Positions 1 through 8,161 of a stretch of DNA of 64,000 nt are shown in pieces. The notes below the pieces were generated by a model, which saw only the letters and a program-made list of their open reading frames with translations, made no database searches and was not told where the DNA came from. The position numbers and the translations under genes were made by a program. Numbering within the stretch: position 1 is the first letter of the stretch; every line of letters begins with the position of its first letter. Source of the stretch: Ancylobacter polymorphus. Lineage in GTDB: Bacteria > Pseudomonadota > Alphaproteobacteria > Rhizobiales > Xanthobacteraceae. The stretch covers positions 186,001 through 250,000 of the forward strand of contig NZ_JAUSUI010000005.1 of NCBI RefSeq assembly GCF_030813495.1, read 5' to 3'.

Positions 1-1
1 C

Positions 2-844
2 GGCGCCATTCTCACAGACATCGAGAAGCAGCCGAACCCCGAGGTGTTCCTCAACGAGCAGCTGCAGTCCAATCTGCGTCCGACGCTGTTCCTGGCGCAG
101 CTCTCGAACCTGCTCGCCGGCAACATCTCCATCGTCCATGGCGTCACCGGCTCCTCGCGCACCTTCATGGGCGAAGAAAGCTCCGGCACGGACGCGGTGC
201 GCATCGGCTGGTCGCGCATCGCCGCCGGCACCAGCGAGATCGCCCTTGTGGGCGGCGCCTACAATGCCGAGCGGCGCGACATGCTGCTGCTCTTCGCGCT
301 CAAGCGCCTCGCCATGCATGCGCCCTGGGCGCCGGTGCTGGCGGAGCCGAAGGGCGTGCCGACCGGCTCCGCCGGCGCCTTCCTGGTGCTGGAATCGCCC
401 GAGCACGCGACGGCGCGCGGCGCCAAGCCCATCGCCAAGCTCTCCGGCGTGTGGTCGGAACGCGCCCGCCGCAATGAGCCCGGCGCGGTCGAGGCGGTGC
501 TGGGCGAACTGCTGAAGACCGCCGGCGCCACGGACGCGGAAGCGACCGCGTTGTTCTCCGCCGCCAGCGGCGCGCCCGAGCCGACGCAGGCGGAAGCCGC
601 CGTGCTCGCCCGATCCGGCCTGCCGGTGCGTTCCGTCACGGATCGTGTCGGCCATGGGCTGGAAGCGCAGATGCCGGTGGCGCTGGCGCTGGCCGCGCTC
701 TGCGTCGCCGAGGGCAAGCTGTTCCCGCCGCTCGACGGCGAGACGCTTGAAAAGCCTTTCGATGGCCCGCTTTCCCGTGCCATCGTGACCGCAGTGGGGC
801 ATTGGCGTGGGGAAGGCGTCGCGCTGGTCGAGCGCGCCGACTGA
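2..844 (+). CDS. Beta-ketoacyl-ACP synthase-like protein FabF2 (VLCFA cluster), 5' truncated by window edge
   Basis: This is the C-terminal 280 residues of a thiolase-fold ketosynthase; the reading frame is open to the first base, so the start lies outside the window. It belongs to the rhizobial acpXL/fabZ/fabF2/fabF1/lpxXL cluster that builds the C26-C28 acyl chain of lipid A. The nucleophile region reads MGEESSGTDAV where active FabF has TACxxGTxxI, so the cysteine position is occupied by Glu. The first catalytic histidine (NAHGTST in FabF) is also missing, while the second is kept in VTDRVGHGLEA. It therefore looks like a ketosynthase-beta or chain-length-factor partner rather than a stand-alone condensing enzyme. 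The gap to FabF1 is 39 bases on the same strand, consistent with co-transcription. Confidence 0.88.
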   Translation, partial: GAILTDIEKQPNPEVFLNEQLQSNLRPTLFLAQLSNLLAGNISIVHGVTGSSRTFMGEESSGTDAVRIGWSRIAAGTSEIALVGGAYNAERRDMLLLFALKRLAMHAPWAPVLAEPKGVPTGSAGAFLVLESPEHATARGAKPIAKLSGVWSERARRNEPGAVEAVLGELLKTAGATDAEATALFSAASGAPEPTQAEAAVLARSGLPVRSVTDRVGHGLEAQMPVALALAALCVAEGKLFPPLDGETLEKPFDGPLSRAIVTAVGHWRGEGVALVERAD

Positions 845-883
845 CCCACCAGCCGGGAGCATATCGCTTCCGAGGAGCAGATC

Positions 884-2164
884 ATGGCTTCCTATACCGA
901 CAAGGCCGGCCGGCCGATTGTCGTCGTCACCGGCATGGGGCTCGTCACCTCGCTCGGCCAGGGCAAGCAGGATAACTGGGCGAAGCTGACCTCCGGCACG
1001 TCCGGCATTCACCGCATCACCCGCTTCCCCATCGACGCGATGCGCACCACCATCGCCGGCACGGTGGACTATCTGCCGAAGAGCAAGAGCACCGCGCCCG
1101 ATCTTTCCGAGGAACTGGCGACGCTGGCGGCGGAAGAGGCGATCGCCGAATCCGGCATTGGCGGCAAGGGCACCTTCCCCGGCCCGCTGTTCTGCGCCGT
1201 GCCGCCGATCGAACTGGAATGGCCGCAGCGCCGCATCCTCGCCCAGGAAGCCGCGCCCAACGCGCCCGTCTCCTATGACGACCTGCTGCGCGCCGCCGAA
1301 GCCCATGGCCACGATGCCTGGCACGAGCGCTTCCTCTACGGCTCGATCGCCGACCACCTCGCCGACCGCTTCGGCACCAAGGGCCAGCCGATCTCGCTGT
1401 CCACCGCCTGCGCCTCCGGCAACACCTCGATCCAGCTCGGCGTCGAGGCGATCCGGCGCGGCGACTGCGACGCGGCCCTTTCCATCGCGACCGACGGCTC
1501 GGTGACAGCGGAAGCACTGATCCGCTTCTCCCTGCTCTCGGCGCTGTCCACCAATAACGACGTGCCGGAAGCCGCCTCCCGCCCCTTCGCCAAGAACCGC
1601 GACGGCTTCATCATCGCCGAGGGCGCCGGCGCGCTGGTGCTGGAGAGCCTGGAGCACGCGCTGGCGCGCGGCGCCAAGATTCTCGGCGTGGTCGAGGGCG
1701 TCGGCGAAATGGCCGACAGCTTCCACCGCACCCGCTCCTCGCCGGATGCCAAGCCGGTGATCGGCTGCATGCGCAACGCGCTGGCCGATGCCGGCGTCGA
1801 TCCCGACGCCATCGACTACATCAACGCCCACGGCACCTCGACGCCCGAGAATGACCGCATGGAGTTCACCGGCATGAGCGCCGTGTTCGGCGAGCGGCTG
1901 GCGGGCATCCCGATCTCGTCCAACAAGTCGATGATCGGCCATACGCTCACCGCCGCCGGCGCCATCGAGGCCGTGGTCTCGCTGATGACCATCGCCAATG
2001 GCCGCATTCCGCCGACCATCAATTACGAGATCCCCGACCCGGCCATCCCGCTCGACGTGGTGCCGAACGTCGCCCGCGACGCCAAGGTCACGCGGGTGAT
2101 GTCGAACTCGTTCGGCTTCGGCGGGCAGAATGTGTGCCTGATCCTCACGGGCGAACCCGCGTGA
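884..2164 (+). CDS. fabF: Beta-ketoacyl-ACP synthase II FabF1 (VLCFA/lipid A cluster)
   Basis: A 426-residue condensing enzyme, expected to carry out decarboxylative Claisen condensation of malonyl-ACP with a growing acyl chain on AcpXL. The catalytic triad is intact: Cys176 in SLSTACASGNTS, His316 in INAHGTSTP and His353 in KSMIGHTLTAAGA. The C-terminal SNSFGFGGQN motif is also typical. The ATG at 884 follows a purine-rich GAGGAGCAG ribosome binding site. The stop overlaps the GTG start of the next gene by four bases (GTGA), which suggests translational coupling. Pairing with the degenerate FabF2 just upstream suggests a heterodimer; this is inference. Confidence 0.93.
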   Translation: MASYTDKAGRPIVVVTGMGLVTSLGQGKQDNWAKLTSGTSGIHRITRFPIDAMRTTIAGTVDYLPKSKSTAPDLSEELATLAAEEAIAESGIGGKGTFPGPLFCAVPPIELEWPQRRILAQEAAPNAPVSYDDLLRAAEAHGHDAWHERFLYGSIADHLADRFGTKGQPISLSTACASGNTSIQLGVEAIRRGDCDAALSIATDGSVTAEALIRFSLLSALSTNNDVPEAASRPFAKNRDGFIIAEGAGALVLESLEHALARGAKILGVVEGVGEMADSFHRTRSSPDAKPVIGCMRNALADAGVDPDAIDYINAHGTSTPENDRMEFTGMSAVFGERLAGIPISSNKSMIGHTLTAAGAIEAVVSLMTIANGRIPPTINYEIPDPAIPLDVVPNVARDAKVTRVMSNSFGFGGQNVCLILTGEPA

Positions 2165-2913
2165 GCCAGCGCGTCCTCGTCACCGGCGGCGGGCGCGGCG
2201 TCGGCGCCGCCATCGTGCGCACCCTCGCGCTCGCGGGGTTCGAGGTCGTGTTCACTGTCCGCACGGCGGAGGCCGAGGCGCAGGCCCTGATCGCCGCCAT
2301 CACGGCCGAAACGCCGGACGCCCGCATCGAGGCCCGCGCGCTCGACCTCGCGGACAAGGGCGCGGTGGAGGCCTTCGCCGCCCTGCTCGCGGAGGAGCCG
2401 ACCTATTTCGGCTTCGTCCACAATGCCGGCATGAGCTACGACACGCTCGCGGCGCTGGTCGACCAGCAACGGGCCGAACAGCTGATGCAGGTAAATTACT
2501 GGTCCTTCGTCAAGCTGGTCGGGGCGCTGGTGCGGCCGATGACGCGGGCGCGGGCCGGGCGCATCATTGCCATCGGCTCCATCGCCGCCGATGTCGCCAA
2601 TGCCGGCAACGCCATCTATGCCGGCTCCAAGGCCGCGCTGGCCGGCTATTGCCGCACACTGGCGATCGAGAGCGCCCGGCGCGGGGTGACGGTGAATGTC
2701 GTCGCTCCCGGCTTCGTCGATACGGCGATGCTGGCGCCCTATGCCGCCTACCGTGCCAATGTCGAGAAGCAGATTCCCGCCGGCCGCTTCGCCGCGCCGG
2801 AGGATGTGGCGGGCGTGGTGTCGTTCCTGCTCTCGCCCGGCGCCGCCTATGTTACCGGCGCAACCCTGCCGGTGGATGGCGGCCTCACCGCCGCACTAGC
2901 CATACAGCGCTGA
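2161..2913 (+). CDS. fabG: 3-oxoacyl-ACP reductase, FabG-type SDR
   Basis: A 250-residue short-chain dehydrogenase expected to reduce beta-ketoacyl-ACP with NADPH. The cofactor motif TGGGRGVG is near residue 8, the catalytic Ser is in IAIGSIAAD, and Tyr/Lys are in YAGSK. The C-terminus has the usual SPGAAYVTGATLPVDGG. I place the start at GTG 2161, overlapping the fabF1 stop, rather than at the in-frame ATG 2134, because the shorter form begins directly before the Rossmann strand as in FabG. It is the ketoreductase step of the same elongation cycle. The next gene starts 109 bases downstream, and I see no terminator between them. Confidence 0.9.
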   Translation: MSQRVLVTGGGRGVGAAIVRTLALAGFEVVFTVRTAEAEAQALIAAITAETPDARIEARALDLADKGAVEAFAALLAEEPTYFGFVHNAGMSYDTLAALVDQQRAEQLMQVNYWSFVKLVGALVRPMTRARAGRIIAIGSIAADVANAGNAIYAGSKAALAGYCRTLAIESARRGVTVNVVAPGFVDTAMLAPYAAYRANVEKQIPAGRFAAPEDVAGVVSFLLSPGAAYVTGATLPVDGGLTAALAIQR

Positions 2914-3022
2914 TTTCGTTATCCACCCTCGTCCTTTCGCGGACGGCATCCACGCGCGCCCCACCCCCGTATCCACGGGTCGCGGGGCGCGTCCTGCCGC
3001 CGCCGTCTGTCCGGAGTTGTTC

Positions 3023-4045
3023 ATGCGCGCGCTTCAGCTGGTCTCCGACCGCGAACTCATCCTCACCGACCTGCCCGCCCCCGGCGCGCCGGAACCGGGC
3101 GAGGTGCAGGTCAGCATCAAGGCGCTGGCGCTGAACCATATCGACGTGTGGGGCTGGCGCGGCATGGCCTTCGCCAAGCGCAAGATGCCGCTGGTGGTGG
3201 GGGCCGAGGCCGTGGGCGAAGTCACCGCCATTGGCGAGGGCGTCACCCGCTTCCGGCCGGGCTCCAAGGTCGCCATGTATGGCGCGCTCACCTGCGGCCA
3301 GTGCAAGATGTGCCGGCAGGGCCGCGACAATCTCTGCGAGGAAGTCGCCGGCGTCATGGGCTTCCATGTCGACGGCTTCGCCCGCGACCAGCTCAACATC
3401 AAGGAACGCCTGTGCGTGCCGATCCCGGACGGCATTTCCTGGACCGACGCCGCCACCGCGCCCGTCACCTTCTCCACCGTCGAGCACATGCTGTTCGACA
3501 ATGCCAAGCTTGAGCCGGGCGAGACCATTCTCGTCCACGCCGCCGGCTCCGGCATCGGCACGGTGGCGATCCGCATGGCCAAGGAGATCGGCTGCACCGT
3601 CATCACCACGGCGGGCGACGACGAGAAATGCGCCAAGGCGAAGGCCCTCGGCGCCGACCACGTCATCAACTACAAGACCGACCGCTTCGAGCACGAGGTG
3701 CGCAAGATCACCAAGAAGAAGGGTGTCGACGTGGTGTTCGAGCATGTCGGCGCCGAGACGTGGAACGGCTCGCTGCTGTCGATGAAGCCGGGCGCGCGTC
3801 TCGTCACCTGCGGCTCGACCTCGGGCGTGTCGGTCAACATGAACCTGATGCAGCTGTTCCAGCGCCAGTACCGCATCATCGGCTCCTTCGGCGCGCCGAT
3901 CCGCGCCATTGCCGACGGGCTGAAGCGGATGGAGCGCGGGGTCAAGCCGGTGATCGATTCCGAATTCCCGCTGGAGCAGTTCGGCGCCGGGCTGGAACGG
4001 CTGGAAACCCGCCGCGTGTTCGGCAAGGTCGTCATCACCTTCTGA
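3023..4045 (+). CDS. MDR-family reductase of the VLCFA cluster (AdhXL), probable enoyl-ACP reductase
   Basis: A 340-residue medium-chain dehydrogenase/reductase. The structural zinc site is present (CGQCKMCRQGRDNLC, about residue 95). The catalytic zinc ligands of alcohol dehydrogenases are absent: the usual first Cys region reads ALNHIDVW, and the GHE motif reads VVGAEAVGE. The nucleotide-binding loop is AAGSGIGTVA. Enoyl and quinone reductases of this superfamily also lack the catalytic zinc, so a trans-2-enoyl-ACP reductase step is more plausible than an alcohol dehydrogenase. That function is inferred from the motifs and the cluster. ATG 3023 is preceded by CGGAG; the TTG at 3017 is a less likely start. 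The lpxXL start lies 29 bases after the stop. Confidence 0.82.
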   Translation: MRALQLVSDRELILTDLPAPGAPEPGEVQVSIKALALNHIDVWGWRGMAFAKRKMPLVVGAEAVGEVTAIGEGVTRFRPGSKVAMYGALTCGQCKMCRQGRDNLCEEVAGVMGFHVDGFARDQLNIKERLCVPIPDGISWTDAATAPVTFSTVEHMLFDNAKLEPGETILVHAAGSGIGTVAIRMAKEIGCTVITTAGDDEKCAKAKALGADHVINYKTDRFEHEVRKITKKKGVDVVFEHVGAETWNGSLLSMKPGARLVTCGSTSGVSVNMNLMQLFQRQYRIIGSFGAPIRAIADGLKRMERGVKPVIDSEFPLEQFGAGLERLETRRVFGKVVITF

Positions 4046-4074
4046 ACGCAGGCGAGGTTCGGGCCGTAAACGCG

Positions 4075-4980
4075 ATGACCCCTTCCCGCCCCTGGACCAC
4101 GCGCCTGCGCGATGCCGCGCTGTCGGCGGGCGTGTGGACGCTGATGCGCGTCATGCGGCTGCAGCCGCCGCGCTTCGCCTCGTGGAATGGCGGCTTCTGG
4201 GCCCGCCTGATCGGGCCCTACACCTCGATCCACCGGGTGACGCTGAGCAATCTGCGCCGCGCCTATCCCGAGAAGACCGAGGCCGAGCGCGAGGCGATCG
4301 CGCGCGGCATGTGGGACAATCTCGGCCGCATGGCCGGCGAGTTCGTCCATCTCGACCGCATCTGGCAGTACAATATGTGGGAGCCGGCCAAGAGCCGGAT
4401 CGAGACCACGGGCGTGTCGAACTTCGTCGCCATGCGGGTGGACGGCAAGCCGGCGCTGGTGTTCACCGCGCATCTCGCCAATTGGGAACTGCCGGCCATC
4501 GCCGCCGCCGCGCAGGGGCTGGACAGCGCCGTGCTGTTCCGCGCGCCGGACAATTCCTTCTTCGCCGACCTTTTGTTCGAGGCGCGCAGCCGGGTGATGG
4601 GCAATCTGGTCGCCGCCTCGCATGTGGCGGTGTTCGAGCTCGCCGCCGTGCTCGACCAGGGCAAGCATCTCGGCATTCTCGTGGATCAGGCGCGCCGCGG
4701 CGGGCCCACCGTGCAGTTCTTCGGCCAGCCCTGCTCCGCCAACCCCACCATTGCCCGCCTCGCCCGGCTCTATGAGTGCCCGGTGCACGGGGTGCGGGTG
4801 ATCCGCCTGCCGGAAGGCCGCTTCCGCATCCAGTGCACCCCGGCGCTCAACCTGCCGCGCGACGCCAGCGGGCGCATCGACGTGGACGGCGCGATGCAGA
4901 TGATCACCTCCGTCGTCGAAGGCTGGGTGCGCGAATATCCCGAGCAGTGGACGTGGTTCTACAAGCGCTGGCGGATGTAG
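4075..4980 (+). CDS. lpxXL: Lipid A biosynthesis (very-long-chain) acyltransferase LpxXL
   Basis: A 301-residue member of the LpxL/LpxM lysophospholipid acyltransferase family. The HX4E motif is seen as HLANWE at about residue 133, and the C-terminal PEQWTWFYKRW signature is typical of lipid A acyltransferases. Its place as last gene after two FabF proteins, FabG and the reductase matches the rhizobial cluster in which LpxXL transfers the 27-hydroxyoctacosanoyl chain from AcpXL to Kdo2-lipid IVA at the inner membrane. ATG 4075 is chosen because the upstream in-frame extension overlaps the reductase gene and has no family similarity. Confidence 0.88.
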   Translation: MTPSRPWTTRLRDAALSAGVWTLMRVMRLQPPRFASWNGGFWARLIGPYTSIHRVTLSNLRRAYPEKTEAEREAIARGMWDNLGRMAGEFVHLDRIWQYNMWEPAKSRIETTGVSNFVAMRVDGKPALVFTAHLANWELPAIAAAAQGLDSAVLFRAPDNSFFADLLFEARSRVMGNLVAASHVAVFELAAVLDQGKHLGILVDQARRGGPTVQFFGQPCSANPTIARLARLYECPVHGVRVIRLPEGRFRIQCTPALNLPRDASGRIDVDGAMQMITSVVEGWVREYPEQWTWFYKRWRM

Positions 4981-5016
4981 GCGGGCGCGGACGCTGCGAG
5001 ATCTGGCTCCTAAGAT

Positions 5017-5118
5017 GTCATCCCGGACGACCGAAGGTCGAGCCGGGATCGCCTGCGTCTTGCCAACCGAGGGGCCGGGGCCACGATCCCGGCTCTCGCT
5101 CCGCTCGGCCGGGATGAC
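5017..5118. repeat. Dispersed palindromic repeat, family A (GTCATCCCGG type), full copy
   Basis: The element begins GTCATCCCGGACGACC and ends GGCCGGGATGAC, so its ends are inverted copies. Two inner half-units (AGCCGGGATCG and CGATCCCGGCT) are also inverted. A second full copy is at 39511-39597 and a half copy at 27637-27674. Such intergenic GTCATCCCGG elements are common REP-like repeats in Hyphomicrobiales; no coding function is evident. Confidence 0.75.
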
Positions 5119-5139
5119 GGCTTCCCCGCGCCTTCCTCC

Positions 5140-5240
5140 GTCATGCTGAGGTGCCGGGCGCAGCCCCGCCTCGAAGCACGCAGGCCCTGCGCCCGCCGAA
5201 CCATCCTTCGAGGCGCGCTGCGCGCGCACCTCAGGATGAT
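5140..5240. repeat. Dispersed palindromic repeat, family B (TCATGCTGAGGTGC type)
   Basis: The left end GTCATGCTGAGGTGC is matched in inverse by GCACCTCAGGATGATG at the right end, with inner inverted segments CCTCGAAG and CTTCGAGG. It lies directly beside the family A copy, which gives a composite of two unrelated REP-like elements after lpxXL. I see only this copy in the window. Confidence 0.7.
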
Positions 5241-5273
5241 GTCGCATACCGCCTTCGCACCGCCCACAAACAA

Positions 5274-5300
5274 AAAGGCCGGGCGCTGGGCCCGGCCTTT
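5274..5300 (-). terminator. Intrinsic terminator of the puuA-potF unit
   Basis: A perfect 11-base stem (AAAGGCCGGGC / GCCCGGCCTTT) with loop GCTGG lies 32 bases after the potF stop. Read on the minus strand, the hairpin is followed by TTTTTGTTTG, a good U-tract. Confidence 0.85.
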
Positions 5301-5332
5301 CGCATCAACTGAGAACCTTGTTCGCCGCACGC

Positions 5333-6442
5333 TCACTTGCCGCGCTTGAAGTCGTTCCAGGTGCGGGTGACCACGCGCTGGACCTTCTGCGGGTAGGTGG
5401 TGACGGTGAACAGCTTCGCCTGCGTCTCCTTGTCCGGGTAGATCGCGGGATTGTCGATGATCGCCTTGTCGATGAACTGCTGCGCGCCGAGATTGCCGCT
5501 GGCATAGGAGATGAAGTTGGCGTTCTTCGCCGCCACTTCCGGCTTCATCATGAAGTTGATGAAGGCCAGCGCCTCGTCCGGATGCGGGGCATCCTTGGGG
5601 ATGGCGAAGTTGTCGAACCACATCAGGGCGCCTTCCTTGGGGATGACGTACTCGATGTTGACCGGCTTCTTGCCGGTCTTCTCCGCGGCCTCTTCGGCAC
5701 GGGCCTTGGCCTGGAACACGTCGCCGGACCAGCCGAGCGCGATGCAGATGTCGCCGCCGGCGAGCGCGTTGATATAGCCCGAGGAATCGAACTTCTTCAC
5801 ATATTTGCGGATCGGCGCCAGCAGCTTGCCGGCGGCTTCGATATCGGCCGGGTCCTTGGAATTCGGGTCCTTGCCGAGATAGCGCAGCGCCGTCGGGATC
5901 ACCTCTTCCGGCCCGTCGAGGATGTAGACGCCGCAATCCTTCAGCTTGGCCAGCAGTTCCGGCTTGAAGATGATGTCCCAGCTGTTGAGAGGGGTGTCGC
6001 CGAGGCGCTCCTTCACCTTGTCGACATTCATGCCGATGCCGGTCGTGCCCCACATATAGTTCACGGCATATTCGTTGCCGGGATCATAGACGGCGAGGCG
6101 CTCGGAGATCAGCGGCCACTGATACTGCAAATTGGGCAGCTTGGCCTTGTCGAGCTTGAGGAACACGCCGGCCTGGATCTGACGCTGCAGGAAGGAGCCG
6201 GTCGGCACCACCACGTCATAGCCGGTCTTGCCGCCGAGGAGCTTGGTCTCCAGCACCTCGTTCGAGTCGAAGACGTCGTACCGGACCTTGATGCCGGTTT
6301 CCTTGGTGAACTCCTCCAACACCGATTCGTCGATGTAGTCGGACCAGTTGTAGACGTTCACGACCTTGTCCTGCGCCGCAGCCGGCGCGATGGCCAGCGC
6401 GGTCAGCAGGCCGGCCGCGATGGTGGTCAGGAGGCGGGACAT
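5333..6442 (-). CDS. Periplasmic putrescine/polyamine-binding protein, PotF/SpuD-like
   Basis: A 369-residue ABC-transporter solute-binding protein. The N-terminus has a Sec signal peptide (MSRLLTTIAAGLL, cleavage after APAAAQ). The mature protein starts with VNVYNWSDYIDES, followed by ETGIKVRYDVFDSNEVLETKL, which closely resembles PotF and SpuD; the Trp/Asp/Tyr residues of these blocks line the polyamine pocket in that family. ATG 6442 is supported by GAGGAGAATAGG just upstream; the longer in-frame start would place a non-signal extension before it. No PotGHI genes are in view. It follows the PuuA-like gene by 113 bases on the same strand, suggesting coupled uptake and gamma-glutamylation of putrescine. 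Confidence 0.87.
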   Translation of the reverse strand: MSRLLTTIAAGLLTALAIAPAAAQDKVVNVYNWSDYIDESVLEEFTKETGIKVRYDVFDSNEVLETKLLGGKTGYDVVVPTGSFLQRQIQAGVFLKLDKAKLPNLQYQWPLISERLAVYDPGNEYAVNYMWGTTGIGMNVDKVKERLGDTPLNSWDIIFKPELLAKLKDCGVYILDGPEEVIPTALRYLGKDPNSKDPADIEAAGKLLAPIRKYVKKFDSSGYINALAGGDICIALGWSGDVFQAKARAEEAAEKTGKKPVNIEYVIPKEGALMWFDNFAIPKDAPHPDEALAFINFMMKPEVAAKNANFISYASGNLGAQQFIDKAIIDNPAIYPDKETQAKLFTVTTYPQKVQRVVTRTWNDFKRGK

Positions 6443-6555
6443 CCTATTCTCCTCGGGAAAGCGTTGTTCGGCTGAGGTTCGCAGCCTCATCGTACCAAGG
6501 CTAGAGCGTCCAAGGGCTTTGCTCAACCCGCTGTTTGCTCATCCCTTGGCCGTGC

Positions 6556-7965
6556 TTACAAATAGGTCTCGTATTCCAGCGGGTTGATGCGCCGCTCGAA
6601 GGCGAACAGCTCCGCTTCCTTCATGATGGCGAACACGCGCTGATACTCGCTGCCGAAGGCCCGCCCCACGAAGTCGGAGGCGCCGAACAGCCGGATCGCC
6701 TCGCCCATGTCGTAGGACAGGCCCGGCGCGGCCTGCTCATAGGCATTGCCGGTCAGCGGCGCCGGCGGCTCCTCGCCGCGCTCGATGCCTTCCAGCATGC
6801 CGGCGAGGATCGCCGCCAGGACGAGATGGGGATGGGCGTCGGCGCCGGCGATACGGTGCTCCAGCCGGCGCGCCTTGGGGGGACCGTTCGGCACCCGCAC
6901 CGCCACGGCGCGGTTGTCATAGCCCCAGGAGACGCTGGTGGGGGCGTAGCTGCCCGGCACCAGCCGGCGGAAGCCGTTATAGCTCGGCACATAAAGCACG
7001 GCGGTGTCGGCCATGGTGGTGAGCAGCCCGGCCGCGCAATGGCGCAGCAGCCGGTCGCCCGCCTCGCCGGCGCCGAAGGCGTTGTGGCCGGCGGCGTCGG
7101 TCAGGCTCACATGCACATGCATGCCCGAACCGGCGAAGTCGAGAAAGGGCTTGGCCATGAAGCTCGCCCGCACCCCATGCTTGCGGGCGACGCCGTCGAT
7201 CAGCCGGCGCAGCAGGATGGCGTCGTCCGCCGCCGCCATCGGGTCGCGGCGGTGATAGAGATTCACCTCATACTGGCCGGGCGCAGCTTCCGAGATCACC
7301 GTGTCCGCCGGCAGGCCCTGAATGCGCGCGGCCTCGCGAATGTCGTGCAGCAGCGGCGCATAGGCGTCGAGATCGGACATGGAATACATGTTCTGCCGCG
7401 CCGGCCCGCCGGAGGAGGCGGGAAACACCGGCTCCGGCACGCCATTCGGCCCCGGCGCCGGCTTGAGCAGGTAGAATTCCAGCTCGAAGGCGACGCAGGG
7501 GGTGAGCCCCAGCGCGGCGAGGCGCTGCACCTGCGCCTCCAGCTTGTGGCGCGGGTCGAGGTCCCAGGGCCGCTCGCCGCCGCGCCCGTCCGGCTCGTTC
7601 ATGGTGAGCATCACCTGCGCCGCCGGGCGCGGCGACCACGGCACCGGCTTCAGCGTGCCCGGCACCGGGCGGCAGATGCCGTCGCGGTCGCCGGTCTCGA
7701 TATGGATGCCGGTCTCCTCGACCTCGCGGCCCCAGATGTCGAGCCCGAAGATGGAGAGCGGAATGGCGACGCCGTCGCCCCAGATTTTGCCCCCTGCCCC
7801 GCCGGGAATCCATTTGCCGCGCAGCACCCCATGGGTGTCGGGCAAGAGCACCTCGACGATCTCGGGCGCGCCATGCGCGGCGACATAGGCGCCGAATTCG
7901 TCGATTTGCGGAACGGTCTCGCGGGCAGCGGCCGTGGCGTCTCCCACGGCTTCGGGCAATGGCAT
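6556..7965 (-). CDS. puuA: Glutamine synthetase family protein, probable gamma-glutamylputrescine synthetase
   Basis: A 469-residue glutamine-synthetase-fold enzyme. Visible family blocks are LPDTHGVLRGKW (N-terminal beta-grasp), CVAFELEFYLL and GMHVHVSL (catalytic Glu and His), and PGSYAPTSVSWGYDNR with a following HRIAGADAHPHL. This GS group ligates glutamate to amines. Putrescine is the likely substrate given the adjacent PotF-like binding protein and divergent SpuC-like aminotransferase, but other amines cannot be excluded. The ATG at 7965 has AGGTGG five bases upstream; the longer open frame runs into the divergent promoter region and is rejected. Confidence 0.82.
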   Translation of the reverse strand: MPLPEAVGDATAAARETVPQIDEFGAYVAAHGAPEIVEVLLPDTHGVLRGKWIPGGAGGKIWGDGVAIPLSIFGLDIWGREVEETGIHIETGDRDGICRPVPGTLKPVPWSPRPAAQVMLTMNEPDGRGGERPWDLDPRHKLEAQVQRLAALGLTPCVAFELEFYLLKPAPGPNGVPEPVFPASSGGPARQNMYSMSDLDAYAPLLHDIREAARIQGLPADTVISEAAPGQYEVNLYHRRDPMAAADDAILLRRLIDGVARKHGVRASFMAKPFLDFAGSGMHVHVSLTDAAGHNAFGAGEAGDRLLRHCAAGLLTTMADTAVLYVPSYNGFRRLVPGSYAPTSVSWGYDNRAVAVRVPNGPPKARRLEHRIAGADAHPHLVLAAILAGMLEGIERGEEPPAPLTGNAYEQAAPGLSYDMGEAIRLFGASDFVGRAFGSEYQRVFAIMKEAELFAFERRINPLEYETYL

Positions 7966-8097
7966 GATCCACCTGGTAAAAGTCGACACGTCAATTCTGG
8001 TCACGGTGCGGGGGCCTCGGTCAAGCACCCCCCGCTTGCGCGTCGGGGGCCGGCCGACCCCCGGTCCGCCGAGCGCACTTGTGACACGCGGCAAGGC

Positions 8098-8126
8098 TTG
8101 ACGCACGCAAAATGTGATCACATTGT
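8098..8126 (+). promoter_or_regulatory. Candidate sigma70-type promoter of the aminotransferase operon
   Basis: TTGACG (8098-8103) is followed after 17 bases by CATTGT (8121-8126). The -35 is good and the -10 weak. The palindrome at 8111-8124 sits in the spacer and overlaps the -10, a geometry expected for repression. Confidence 0.4.
8111..8124. promoter_or_regulatory. Perfect palindromic operator AATGTGATCACATT between puuA and spuC-like genes
   Basis: A 14-base perfect inverted repeat in the 196-base divergent region. It has the length and dyad of a GntR- or PuuR-like operator, and no copy of the CRP-type spacer (TGTGA-N6-TCACA). The regulator is not encoded nearby, so its identity is unknown. 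Confidence 0.55.
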
Positions 8127-8161
8127 GCCGGTCAGCTTCATAACTCTCGCGAGTGCGCGTC

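Larger units (their letters stand above)
4981..5332. other. 352-base intergenic stretch, repeats and terminator only
   Basis: Between lpxXL and the convergent potF gene I see no gene. The stretch holds two palindromic repeats (5017-5118 and 5140-5240) and a terminator (5274-5300), each listed separately. Confidence 0.8.

Noticed and set aside
3023..4045. Zinc-dependent alcohol dehydrogenase
   Set aside because: Only the structural four-Cys site is present; the catalytic Cys and His ligands are replaced.
8111..8124. CRP/FNR site reading of TGTGATCACA
   Set aside because: The two half-sites are adjacent, without the six-base spacer of CRP sites, so a different dimeric regulator is more likely.
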